Of a DNA stretch of 64,000 nucleotides, positions 27,640-35,511 are shown piece by piece. A program made the position numbers and the translations under genes. The stretch lies in assembly GCF_006442315.1 (NCBI RefSeq), contig NZ_VFVY01000026.1, positions 1 to 64,000 on the forward strand, written 5' to 3'. Position 1 is the stretch's first letter, and each line of letters starts with the position of its first letter. A model generated the notes under the pieces. The model was not told the origin of the DNA. It searched no databases and saw nothing but the letters and a program-made list of their open reading frames with translations. Source of the stretch: Mesorhizobium sp. B2-3-4 (GTDB lineage Bacteria; Pseudomonadota; Alphaproteobacteria; Rhizobiales; Rhizobiaceae).

Positions 27640-28605
27640 ATGACATCGGCCGCGCTCAACACCAATCCCGCACCCGCCATCCTGCCCGGCAGCGGCGGCA
27701 TGCGTGGGGCGCTGTCCGACCTGTTCTGGCGCCGGCCGCAACTGCTTCTGCTCCTCATGCTCGCGCCGCCGGTCCTGTGGCTCGGCATCGTCTATATCGG
27801 CTCGCTGTTCGCGCTTCTGGCGCAGAGTTTTTTCTCGATCGACGAGTTCTCCGGCCTCATCGATCGCCAGTTCACGCTGAAGACCTATGGCGACCTGTTC
27901 CAGGCCGCCAATCTCGACATTATCCTGCGCACGGTGACGATGGCCGCCCTTGTCACGATCGCCTCGGCCATTGTCGCCTTTCCCATCGCCTATTATGCGG
28001 CGCGCTATGCGCGTGGCCGCTGGAAGGCGCTGTTCTATCTCGGCGTCATGCTGCCGCTGTGGTCGAGCTATCTGGTCAAGATCTACGCCTGGAAGCTGAT
28101 CCTGGCCAAGGAAGGCATTCTGACCTGGCTGCTCGCCAAGCTGCATTTGTTGTGGCTGCTCGACGCGTGGCTGTCGCTGCCCGTGGTCGGCGGCAATTCG
28201 CTGTCGGTGTCGTTCACCGGCACCTTCATCGTCTTCGTCTATGTCTGGCTGCCCTTCATGATCCTGCCGGTTCAGGCAGCCCTTGAGCGCGTGCCCGGCA
28301 ATCTGGTCGAGGCCTCGTCCGATCTCGGCGCTTCGCCCGGCCAGACCTTCCGCAACGTTTTGTTCCCGCTGGCGATGCCCGGCATCGTCGCCGGCTCGAT
28401 CTTCACCTTCTCGCTGACGCTGGGCGACTACATCATCCCGCAGATCATCGGCACATCGCGCCTGTTCATCGGCCAGGCCGTCTATTCGCAGCAAGGCACG
28501 GCCGGCAACATCCCGCTCGCCGCCGCCTTCACCGTGGTGCCCATAATCATCATGGGTTTCTACCTCTGGGGCGCCAAGCGCATGGGGGCCTTCGATGCGC
28601 TCTGA
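27640..28605 (+). CDS. ydcU: YdcU-like ABC transporter permease
   Basis: Inner-membrane permease of the PotB type, 321 residues with six membrane segments. The cytoplasmic loop that docks to the ATPase carries EASSDLGASPGQTFRNVLFPLAMPG. ATG 27640 was chosen; a TTG 17 codons upstream is unlikely. Overlaps ydcV by 11 bases. Confidence 0.92.
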   Translation: MTSAALNTNPAPAILPGSGGMRGALSDLFWRRPQLLLLLMLAPPVLWLGIVYIGSLFALLAQSFFSIDEFSGLIDRQFTLKTYGDLFQAANLDIILRTVTMAALVTIASAIVAFPIAYYAARYARGRWKALFYLGVMLPLWSSYLVKIYAWKLILAKEGILTWLLAKLHLLWLLDAWLSLPVVGGNSLSVSFTGTFIVFVYVWLPFMILPVQAALERVPGNLVEASSDLGASPGQTFRNVLFPLAMPGIVAGSIFTFSLTLGDYIIPQIIGTSRLFIGQAVYSQQGTAGNIPLAAAFTVVPIIIMGFYLWGAKRMGAFDAL

Positions 28606-29410
28606 CCGTGGCCAGTCCGCTCCTCTCGGCTTGAAGATCGCCGCCGCCTGCGGCCTGTTGTTCCTGCATCTGCCGATCCTTTTGATCTTCGTCTATGCCT
28701 TCACCACGGAGGAGAAGAGTTTCGTCTGGCCGCCGCCGGGGTTGACCACGCAATGGTTCGCCGTCACCTGGAACCGGCCCGATGTCTGGCAGGCGCTGTC
28801 GCTGTCGGTGCGCGTCGCCGCCATATCGACGGCGATCGCGCTGGTGCTCGGCACGCTGTGCGCGGCCGCCGTGTCGCGCACGAAATTCTTTGGCCGCGAG
28901 ACCATCTCGCTGCTGGTCATCCTGCCCATCGCGCTCCCCGGCATCATTACCGGCATCGCGCTGCGTTCGGCTTTTTCGCTGGCCGACATCCCCTTCTCGT
29001 TCTGGACGATCGTGCTCGGCCACGCCACCTTCTGCGTGGTCGTTGTCTACAACAACGCCGTTGCCCGTTTCCGCCGCACCTCCGGCTCGATGATCGAGGC
29101 CTCGATGGACCTGGGCGCCGACGGCTTCCAGACCTTCAGGCACGTGGTGCTGCCCAACATCGCCACCGCATTGCTCGCCGGCGGCGTGCTCGCCTTCGCC
29201 CTTTCGTTCGATGAAGTCATCGTCACCACCTTCACCGCCGGCCAGCAGCAGACCGTGCCGATCTGGATGCTGGAGGAACTGATCCGTCCGCGTCAGCGCC
29301 CGGTCACCAATGTCGTGGCCATGGTCGTCGTGCTGGTGACGCTGCTGCCCATCCTGTTTGCCTATTACCTGACCCGCGACGGCGACCAGATCGCGGGAAG
29401 TGGAAAATGA
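28595..29410 (+). CDS. ydcV: YdcV-like ABC transporter permease
   Basis: Second permease, PotC type, 271 residues with six membrane segments. The coupling loop reads EASMDLGADGFQTFRHVVLPN. Starts inside ydcU (11-base overlap), so the two subunits are translationally coupled. It is separated from patD by inverted heptad repeats. Confidence 0.92.
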   Translation: MRSDRGQSAPLGLKIAAACGLLFLHLPILLIFVYAFTTEEKSFVWPPPGLTTQWFAVTWNRPDVWQALSLSVRVAAISTAIALVLGTLCAAAVSRTKFFGRETISLLVILPIALPGIITGIALRSAFSLADIPFSFWTIVLGHATFCVVVVYNNAVARFRRTSGSMIEASMDLGADGFQTFRHVVLPNIATALLAGGVLAFALSFDEVIVTTFTAGQQQTVPIWMLEELIRPRQRPVTNVVAMVVVLVTLLPILFAYYLTRDGDQIAGSGK

Positions 29411-29415
29411 AAACA

Positions 29416-29495
29416 GCGAATAGTGAGTAGCGAATAGCGAATAGGGAAGACCGACAGCCAACCTCCCTGTTTGCCACTCGCTATTCGCTGTTCGC
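29416..29495. repeat. Inverted arrays of 7-bp repeats
   Basis: Four heptads in a row at 29416-29443 (GCGAATA, GTGAGTA, GCGAATA, GCGAATA) are followed 31 bases later by three inverted heptads at 29475-29495 (CACTCGC, TATTCGC, TGTTCGC). Together they can form a hairpin between ydcV and patD. Such GCGAATA tracts are recalled as recurrent in rhizobial intergenic regions. Effect unknown: possible attenuator, or a slippage-prone element. Confidence 0.8.
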
Positions 29496-29517
29496 TCCTG
29501 ATCAAGGAGACACCCAC

Positions 29518-30945
29518 ATGGACACCCAGATGCTGATCGGCTCGAAATTCGAGAAGGGCACCGAGACCGAGGAGCCGATCCTCAATCCCAAGACCGGGGC
29601 GACTATTCTCAATCTGCCGGAGGCGAGCCAGGCCCAGATCGAGGCCGCGGTCACGGCGGCTGAGAAGGCGTTCGCGACGTGGTCGCGCACCACGCCGGCG
29701 CAGCGCTCCGGCTATCTCCTGAAGATCGCCGACCGTATCGAAGCCGAGGCCAAGGACTTCGCGACGCTGGAGGCGCTGAATTGCGGCAAGCCGATCAACG
29801 CCGTGCTCAATGACGAGATCCCGGCCATCGTCGACTGCTACCGCTTCTTCGCCGGTGCCGTCCGCTCCATGCCGGGCGTTGTCGCCGGCGAATATCTGCC
29901 CGGCCACACCTCGATGGTGCGGCGCGATCCGATCGGCATCGTCGCCTCCATCGCGCCCTGGAACTATCCGCTGATGATGATGGCCTGGAAGCTGGCGCCG
30001 GCCATCGCCAGCGGCAACACGGTGGTCTTCAAACCGTCCGAGCAGACGCCGCTGACCGCCCTGAAACTCTCGACCATTCTCGCTGACGTACTGCCTGAGG
30101 GCGTCGTCAATGTCGTGCTCGGCCGCGGCGACAGCGTCGGCAACACGCTGATCAACCACCCCAAGGTCAACATGATCTCGATCACCGGCGACGTCGCTAC
30201 CGGCAAGAAGGTGCTGCAGGCGGCCGCCAAATCGGTCAAGCGCACGCATCTGGAACTCGGCGGCAAGGCGCCGGTCATCGTCTTCGACGATGCCGACCTC
30301 GGCGCCGTCGTCAGCGGCCTGCGCGCCTTCGGCTATTACAATGCCGGCCAGGACTGCACCGCCGCCTGCCGCATCTATGCCGGCAAGAAGGTCTACGACA
30401 AGCTGGTCGCCGACCTCTCCTCCGCCGTGTCGACGATCAAGTACAACCAGTCCGACGACACCGAAAACGAGATCGGACCGTTGATCTCGCGGCGCCAGCG
30501 CGACCGTGTGTCGAGCTTCGTCGAACGCGCCTCGGAACTGAAGCACATCGAGATCACCACCGGTGGCAAGCCGGGCGAGGGCACCGGCTTCTACTATCAG
30601 CCGACCGTCGTTGCCGGCGCGCTGCAGGAGGACGAGATCGTGCGCCGCGAGGTGTTCGGCCCGGTCGTCTCGATCACCCGATTCACGGAAGTCGACGAGG
30701 CTGTGAACTGGGCCAATGACAGCGACTATGGCCTTGCGTCGTCCGTGTGGACCAGGGACGTCTCGCGCGCCATGGCCACCGCCGCACGCCTGCAATATGG
30801 CTGCACCTGGATCAACACCCACTTCATGCTGACAAATGAAATGCCGCATGGCGGCCTGAAGCAGTCCGGCTACGGCAAGGACATGTCGCTCTACGCGCTG
30901 GAGGATTACACCGCCGTACGCCATGTCATGGTGGCGCACGGGTAG
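29518..30945 (+). CDS. patD: Gamma-aminobutyraldehyde dehydrogenase
   Basis: NAD-dependent aldehyde dehydrogenase of 475 residues that oxidises 4-aminobutanal, made from putrescine, to GABA. The sequence closely tracks E. coli PatD/YdcW: NCGKP, NDEIPAIVD, ASIAPWNYPLMM, and catalytic Glu246 (LELGGKAP) and Cys280 (GYYNAGQDCTAACRI). The order ydcSTUV-patD is the same as in E. coli, so the five genes form one polyamine uptake and oxidation unit, though no putrescine aminotransferase (patA) is in the window. AAGGAG precedes ATG 29518. Confidence 0.95.
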   Translation: MDTQMLIGSKFEKGTETEEPILNPKTGATILNLPEASQAQIEAAVTAAEKAFATWSRTTPAQRSGYLLKIADRIEAEAKDFATLEALNCGKPINAVLNDEIPAIVDCYRFFAGAVRSMPGVVAGEYLPGHTSMVRRDPIGIVASIAPWNYPLMMMAWKLAPAIASGNTVVFKPSEQTPLTALKLSTILADVLPEGVVNVVLGRGDSVGNTLINHPKVNMISITGDVATGKKVLQAAAKSVKRTHLELGGKAPVIVFDDADLGAVVSGLRAFGYYNAGQDCTAACRIYAGKKVYDKLVADLSSAVSTIKYNQSDDTENEIGPLISRRQRDRVSSFVERASELKHIEITTGGKPGEGTGFYYQPTVVAGALQEDEIVRREVFGPVVSITRFTEVDEAVNWANDSDYGLASSVWTRDVSRAMATAARLQYGCTWINTHFMLTNEMPHGGLKQSGYGKDMSLYALEDYTAVRHVMVAHG

Positions 30946-30950
30946 AAATT

Positions 30951-31043
30951 TCCTTCCCCCCGTTTACGGGGAGAAGGTGCCCGAAGGGCGGATGAGGGGC
31001 GGCGCAAACCTTGCGGAGGCTGGCTCCGCCCCTTATCGGTGAG
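30951..31043. repeat. RIME-like rhizobial intergenic palindromic element
   Basis: Three stems in a row between convergent genes: CCCCG/CGGGG at 30958-30962 and 30967-30971 (within a CCTTC..GAAGG extension), GCCC-GAA-GGGC at 30979-30989, and AGGGGCGG near 30996 pairing with CCGCCCCT near 31026-31033. The order CCTTCTCCCC...GCCCGAAGGGC...GATGAGGGG is typical of repeats recalled from Rhizobium and Mesorhizobium genomes. It probably also terminates patD. Confidence 0.75.
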
Positions 31044-31050
31044 AGGACAG

Positions 31051-31365
31051 CTACTCGACAATACGATAGATGTTCCACAGGCTGGTGCCCGATACGACAT
31101 AGGGTTCGAGCTCCTTGCCCCATTTGGCGTGCGCATCGATCTTGCCGATCTTGGCGAAGAACTCTTCCAGCTGGGCCAGGCTCTCGACCTGGTGGTGGGT
31201 TTCGATCGTCGCCTCGCGCGCGCCGATCGAACCGGTCATGATCTGGAATTTGAGATCGGCGATACCGACCTGCGAGCCGATCTCGCGTTCCCATTTTCGC
31301 ATCAGCTCGAGCACGGTCTGCTTGTGCCCGAACTTGGCGTCGATTTGCCATCTGGCGCTGAACAT
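31051..31365 (-). CDS. Small dimeric alpha-beta-barrel-like protein
   Basis: A 104-residue protein, not firmly recognised. The pattern (MFSARWQIDAKFGHKQTVLEL then ATIETHHQVESLAQLEEFFAKI) resembles NIPSNAP/ABM-type ferredoxin-like folds that form dimers. ATG 31363-31365 follows the SnoaL-like gene by 44 bases, so it is the last gene of a four-gene minus-strand unit. No catalytic motif is visible and no function is assigned. Confidence 0.7.
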   Translation of the reverse strand: MFSARWQIDAKFGHKQTVLELMRKWEREIGSQVGIADLKFQIMTGSIGAREATIETHHQVESLAQLEEFFAKIGKIDAHAKWGKELEPYVVSGTSLWNIYRIVE

Positions 31366-31409
31366 CGATGGTCCCTCCCTGTTTGGCGGCCCAAGCCGCC
31401 GCTGTTGAT

Positions 31410-31772
31410 CTATTCGTCCCAGGCCTGCACGACGGTCTGGCGCGCGATCCGGCCGTCCTTCAGCTCCAGCATCGCGGCGCAGAACACCTTGGTGCCGTCG
31501 GGGTAGGCGCAGGCCTGGGTGAAAGCCAGGCTGTCGCCATCGGCGATCGTGGTGTCGACTTTGTGGGTCATCGCCCGGCTGCAGATATCGTCCCAGAAGG
31601 TGCTGATTGCCGCGCGGCCGCGTATCTCGCGCGGCTTGCTCGGTGGATTGTTGCGGTCGATCACCCGCACCAGCGCATCCTCGTTGTAGAAGCTCGACAG
31701 CGTCTTGCCGTCACGGCCCTCGATCGCCTTCTTGATCGCCGCGCCGTCCACAGTCTGGGTCTTGGTCAGCAT
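31410..31772 (-). CDS. SnoaL-like nuclear-transport-factor-2 protein
   Basis: A 120-residue NTF2-fold protein (AIKKAIEGRDGKTLSSFYNEDALVRV, GRAAISTFWDDI, then FCAAMLELKDGRIARQTVVQ). The GGAGG within ATGGAGGACGAAATG serves as ribosome-binding site, so ATG 31772 is the start rather than the ATG four codons upstream. It lies 84 bases downstream of the exported AhpD-like gene. Substrate unknown. Confidence 0.8.
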   Translation of the reverse strand: MLTKTQTVDGAAIKKAIEGRDGKTLSSFYNEDALVRVIDRNNPPSKPREIRGRAAISTFWDDICSRAMTHKVDTTIADGDSLAFTQACAYPDGTKVFCAAMLELKDGRIARQTVVQAWDE

Positions 31773-31856
31773 TTCGTCCTCCATTGGCCCGTCTTCACGA
31801 CCGGGCGGTTGATGATCGGAGTGCTGCCCGGCGTGCGCCGCCGGGCAGGGCTTTCT

Positions 31857-32336
31857 TCATTGCGACTTGGCCTTCACGGCGGCGAACACGTCATCGGTCT
31901 GCTTCTTGAAAGTGGCGAAATCGACCTGGCTGCCGTTGAGTATCGTCGACCAGTGGCGCACGATCCCGGCCATCGCGATGGTTTCCTTGATTTCCTCGTC
32001 CGATGCGCCGTTGAGCCTGGCCGCTTCGGTGTGGAAATAGATGCAATACTGGCAAGGGATCTGCGCGGCGACCGCGAGCCCCATCAGCTCCTTGGTCTTG
32101 CCGTCGAGCGCGGTCTTGGGGTTGAGCTGGACGCCCTTGATCTCGGCCCAGGCGCCGGCGATGGCGACGTCAGGCAATGTCTTGAACATGTCCGGCACCG
32201 AGCCGAGCGTGGCCTCGATGTCCTTGTAGGCGGCGGCCGCCGCGGCGTCCTCGGCCTTGGCCGGGACGACGGCGAACAGCATGCCGACGCTTGCCGCAAT
32301 CATCAGTGACTTCAGTATCCGGTTCGACTTCTCCAT
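31857..32336 (-). CDS. Exported carboxymuconolactone decarboxylase-like protein
   Basis: A 159-residue AhpD/CMD-fold protein with a signal peptide (about 1-28, MLFAVVPAKAED at its end), unusual because most members are cytoplasmic. The redox centre PCQYCIYFHTEAARLNGAS gives the CxxC...H of AhpD-type peroxidases. GGAGG precedes ATG 32336. It lies 107 bases downstream of the hydrolase/LuxR fusion gene. It could be a periplasmic peroxidase or thiol oxidoreductase (inference). Confidence 0.82.
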   Translation of the reverse strand: MEKSNRILKSLMIAASVGMLFAVVPAKAEDAAAAAAYKDIEATLGSVPDMFKTLPDVAIAGAWAEIKGVQLNPKTALDGKTKELMGLAVAAQIPCQYCIYFHTEAARLNGASDEEIKETIAMAGIVRHWSTILNGSQVDFATFKKQTDDVFAAVKAKSQ

Positions 32337-32443
32337 CTCATCCTCCATTCGCAGTACCGTCATGGCGACAACGCCTGGCCTGCATGGGAAGATTCGTACC
32401 GCCTATGGTGCTCTGGCCGCTTCGCCCGAAAGCGCCATGGCTC

Positions 32444-34039
32444 TCATGGCCCGTCCGGGCCAGCATGCCTGGCCGAAAACGCCGCCGCCGCCGCCCGTGA
32501 CGGCAAGTCGAGCTTGAGCAGTATGTTGGCCACGTGCCGCTTGACTGTATGCTCGCTGAGCCTGAGCTCGCCGGCGATGGCCGCATTGCTCTTGCCGTCC
32601 GCGATCAGGTTCACCACCTCGCTCTCGCGTGCGGTCAACACGGCGGGTTCGTCCGGCCTTGGCTTCGGCCGGCAGGCCGGCTCCAGATGCTGTTCCGACG
32701 TTGCGTGCACCACCGGCAATGGCTCGTCGAATTCGCCCAGGCTGACGCGGCCGGCGTCGACGAAATGCAGGCCGGACCCGATTGCCAGGTCGGCAACCAG
32801 CCGCGAGGCCATGATCTCACCGCGCCCGGCATGGTTCGCCAGTTGCATGGTGACGCGCGCTGTCAGTCCGACCGGCGGGCCGCGCGCCTCGATCTCGCCG
32901 ACATGTGCTCCCTGAGCGCTCGCCACGCCGATCTGCTGCGCCGCCTCGCGTAGCGCTGCGGCGCAGCGTATGGCGCGCGCCGGTCCGTCGAAGCGCGAGA
33001 TCATCAATTCGCCATGCGTGCCCGCCGCGCGGCCGCCATGGCGGCCGACCAGCAGCCGCCAGCTCTCCTGAAAGCGCTGGCTGCGCTCATGCCACATGCG
33101 GTCACCGAGCTTGGCGGTGTCGTATATGCGCGTCACCAGCAATGCGGCAAGCACACGTTCCGTGTCTGCCACTGCCGGCTGGCCGGTCAGGAATTCCTCG
33201 ATCAGGTCGGCGACGCGGTCGACATCGCCGGTCCAGACCGGATGGTCACGCCCGGCGATCTCGACGAGCCGTGCCTGCGGGATTTTCCTCGCCAGGAAGC
33301 GGCTTGCCTCGGGATCGACGCGAACATCGTTGCGGCGGTGGATCAGCAGTGTCGGCGCGCCGATCGCGCCGAGAATGTCGCGCACGTCGATCCCGGCATT
33401 CATGCGGGCAAGCGCCGCGGCCGCCGTCGGACTGGCCGACAGGCGTTCGAACCGCCCCCACCACTGGGCAAAATGCGCGTCGTCGACCCGGCCCGGCGCG
33501 AAACTGGGCAAGGTGGCGCCGGTGCCCCAGGCCGTCTCGGCCGTTGCGATGAAGGCTTCCAGACGCTCCGGCGACATCACCCATTTGTGGAAATGCGCAT
33601 AGCCGCCATAGAGCGCCAAGGCCCGCGTCCGCTCCGGATAGGTGGCTGCGAACAGCATCGCCAGCGGCGCGCCTTCCGAGGCGCCGAGGATCGCCGCGCG
33701 GCCGCTGCCGGCGGCATCCATCACCGCGCGCACGTCGTCCATGCGGGTCTCGAGGCTCGGCAGATCACGTGTATCGACACGGTCGGAAAGACCGGTGCCG
33801 CGCTTGTCGAACAGGATCAGCCGGGAGAAGGCCGAAAGCCGCCGCAAGAGCCTTGTATAGCCCTCGTCTTCCCAATGCAGATCGAGATTGGAAATGAAGC
33901 CCGGCACGAAGACAAGATCGAACGAGCCCTGACCGACCACCTGATAGGCGATCCGCACCTCGCCGCTAAGGGCGTATCGGGTCTCGATCGGCCTCACAAG
34001 GGTGCCCGCCCGGACTGACGATTTCTGGTCGCCGACCAT
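32444..34039 (-). CDS. Alpha/beta-hydrolase / pseudo-cyclase / LuxR fusion regulator
   Basis: A 531-residue protein with three parts. Residues 15-285 form an alpha/beta hydrolase with a complete triad: Ser121 (GASEGAP), Asp238 (HRRND) and His266 (GRDHPVW). Residues about 293-447 match class III nucleotide cyclases (LLVTRIYDTAKLGDR, ISRFDGPARAIRCAAALREA), but the first metal Asp of the usual FTDI is Arg304 and the second GD is Gly-Glu (344), so it should not be catalytic. Residues 466-525 are a LuxR helix-turn-helix (LTARESEVVNLIADGKSNAAIA). It heads a four-gene minus-strand set and may sense a hydrolysable ligand. Confidence 0.85.
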   Translation of the reverse strand: MVGDQKSSVRAGTLVRPIETRYALSGEVRIAYQVVGQGSFDLVFVPGFISNLDLHWEDEGYTRLLRRLSAFSRLILFDKRGTGLSDRVDTRDLPSLETRMDDVRAVMDAAGSGRAAILGASEGAPLAMLFAATYPERTRALALYGGYAHFHKWVMSPERLEAFIATAETAWGTGATLPSFAPGRVDDAHFAQWWGRFERLSASPTAAAALARMNAGIDVRDILGAIGAPTLLIHRRNDVRVDPEASRFLARKIPQARLVEIAGRDHPVWTGDVDRVADLIEEFLTGQPAVADTERVLAALLVTRIYDTAKLGDRMWHERSQRFQESWRLLVGRHGGRAAGTHGELMISRFDGPARAIRCAAALREAAQQIGVASAQGAHVGEIEARGPPVGLTARVTMQLANHAGRGEIMASRLVADLAIGSGLHFVDAGRVSLGEFDEPLPVVHATSEQHLEPACRPKPRPDEPAVLTARESEVVNLIADGKSNAAIAGELRLSEHTVKRHVANILLKLDLPSRAAAAAFSARHAGPDGP

Positions 34040-34100
34040 AGCAGAGCCGCCCCGACTAAGGCAGCTTAAACTTTAGCAAAGAGAAATATAAGCTGCCGTT

Positions 34101-34412
34101 CTATCCCTGCGACGCGGCAATGTCGCCCGGCGAGGCCGCGACGCCGAGCTTGCGATCGGCCTCCGCCGAGGTGATCGGCCGCTTGATCCGGGCCGAAGCG
34201 GCCACGACCAGTTCGTCGAAGCCGTCGCCGCCGCTGTCCAGCATCTCGAAGAACTGGCGCCGCATCCTCGGCTCCCAGAACTTGTTGATGTGGTCGGCGA
34301 CGCCTGCGACGCCTTCTTCGCGCGGCCGGGAGTGGAAGAAGGCGGCGATCTGGTTGGCCATGCGCACCAGCTTCTCGCTGGTGCTCATGATGTGATCTTC
34401 GTCATGCGACAT
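34101..34412 (-). CDS. fdsD: Formate dehydrogenase delta subunit
   Basis: A 103-residue protein of the FdsD family (LVRMANQIAAFFHSRP, HINKFWEPRMRRQF), the small cytoplasmic subunit needed for active NAD-dependent formate dehydrogenase. ATG 34412, with GGAG upstream, overlaps the fdhD stop by 11 bases; a second ATG at 34388 is possible. Last gene of the fds operon. Confidence 0.85.
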   Translation of the reverse strand: MSHDEDHIMSTSEKLVRMANQIAAFFHSRPREEGVAGVADHINKFWEPRMRRQFFEMLDSGGDGFDELVVAASARIKRPITSAEADRKLGVAASPGDIAASQG

Positions 34413-35229
34413 GCTGGGCAACTCCGGATGCCACCCGGTCAGGGTGGGTGAAAATGTCGAAATCATCGCCGCGCACCAGCGCCACCAGCGTCATGCCGGC
34501 CTCTTGCGCGGTGCGGATGGCAAGAGCCGTCGGCGCGGAGACGGCGAGGATGAAGGCAGAGCCGATCGCCGCCGTCTTCTGCACCATCTCGACCGAGACG
34601 CGGCTGGTCACCACGACGGCACCCGACGCGCCATCGATACCGGCCTTGGCCAGCGCGCCCGCCAGCTTGTCGAGCGCATTGTGGCGGCCAACGTCTTCCC
34701 GCGCCATGACGACGCCCTTGCCGGGCACGTAGAAACCGGCGGCGTGCACGGCCCCGGTCTCGGTGTGCAGCGGCTGAACCTTCGACAGCAATTTGACCGA
34801 GCGGGTGATGTCGTCGGCGTCGAGCGTAAGTTTTGACGCACCAACCGCGTCGACCGACCGCATCGCTTCCTCGATCGATTCGATACCGCAAAGCCCGCAG
34901 CCGACCGGCCCGGCGAGCCGGCGCCGCCGCGCCTCGAAGCGTGTGTTGGCCTGATCCTTCAGCCGGATCTGGATATCGATGCCGGCGCCATGATCCTCGA
35001 CCTCGATAGCCTCGATCTCTTGCGGCTCGGCGATGATCCCTTCGGTCAGCGAGAAGCCGAGCGCGAAATCCTCGAAATCGGCCGGGCTCGCCATCATCAC
35101 CGCATGCGTGGTGCCGGCAAAGGAGAACGCCACCGGCGTCTCCTCGGGCACCATGCGGTTGGCAGCCGCCGTCCCGGTCGCGCGGTGTGCGAGACGGGAG
35201 ATTTGGCTGATGGTGGGGCGCTTGTGCAT
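34402..35229 (-). CDS. fdhD: Formate dehydrogenase accessory sulfurtransferase
   Basis: A 275-residue sulfurtransferase (FdhD, also FdsC in fds operons) that passes sulfur to the molybdenum cofactor so that formate dehydrogenase becomes active. The sulfur-carrying pair is GCGLCGIES (CxxC), and AREDVGRHNALDKL is the conserved cofactor-binding segment. ATG 35229 shares one base with the stop codon of the small gene upstream (TGATG), so translation is coupled. Confidence 0.93.
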   Translation of the reverse strand: MHKRPTISQISRLAHRATGTAAANRMVPEETPVAFSFAGTTHAVMMASPADFEDFALGFSLTEGIIAEPQEIEAIEVEDHGAGIDIQIRLKDQANTRFEARRRRLAGPVGCGLCGIESIEEAMRSVDAVGASKLTLDADDITRSVKLLSKVQPLHTETGAVHAAGFYVPGKGVVMAREDVGRHNALDKLAGALAKAGIDGASGAVVVTSRVSVEMVQKTAAIGSAFILAVSAPTALAIRTAQEAGMTLVALVRGDDFDIFTHPDRVASGVAQHVA

Positions 35230-35453
35230 CAGGCCCGATTCATCCAGCTCGGCGTTAACTCGGGAACGTCGCTGGCAATGGATACGAATGCTTCGTAATG
35301 TCCGTTGCCCATTATCTTGCCGACGATCCGTCGCAATTTGTCAAAGTCTTCCTTGACCGCGTGATTTTGGATATCGCTGAGGAAGCCGTCGAGTTCGGCG
35401 CCCTGCTTTTCGCAGAGGCGAAGAAGTTTCTCGTAAGCTTCCTTTCGTGTCAC
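35229..35453 (-). CDS. Small hypothetical protein inside the fds operon
   Basis: A 74-residue, mostly helical acidic/basic protein (GTG start 35453, GGAG 9 bases upstream). It is not recognised. It is coupled to fdhD by a 1-base stop-start overlap, so it is translated as part of the operon. Its GC content looks lower than that of its neighbours. A hairpin separates it from fdsA. The common fdsGBACD order has no gene here, so it may be a lineage-specific insertion. Confidence 0.65.
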   Translation of the reverse strand: MTRKEAYEKLLRLCEKQGAELDGFLSDIQNHAVKEDFDKLRRIVGKIMGNGHYEAFVSIASDVPELTPSWMNRA

Positions 35454-35471
35454 AGCGTTTCTCCGTCAGTG

Positions 35472-35504
35472 CAGCCTCGCTTGTCCCTTTCGAAAGCGAG
35501 GCTG
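35472..35504 (-). terminator. Intercistronic hairpin after fdsA
   Basis: An 11-bp perfect stem, CAGCCTCGCTT at 35472-35482 and AAGCGAGGCTG at 35494-35504, with an 11-base loop. It lies just after the fdsA stop codon in the direction of transcription. No U-tract follows, so it is more likely an attenuator or message-stability element that sets fdsGBA apart from orf-fdhD-fdsD. Confidence 0.7.
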
Positions 35505-35511
35505 TACTCGC

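Noticed and set aside
29416..29495. CRISPR-like short repeats
   Set aside because: The units are 7-bp, tandem without spacers and inverted; there are no unique spacers or cas genes.
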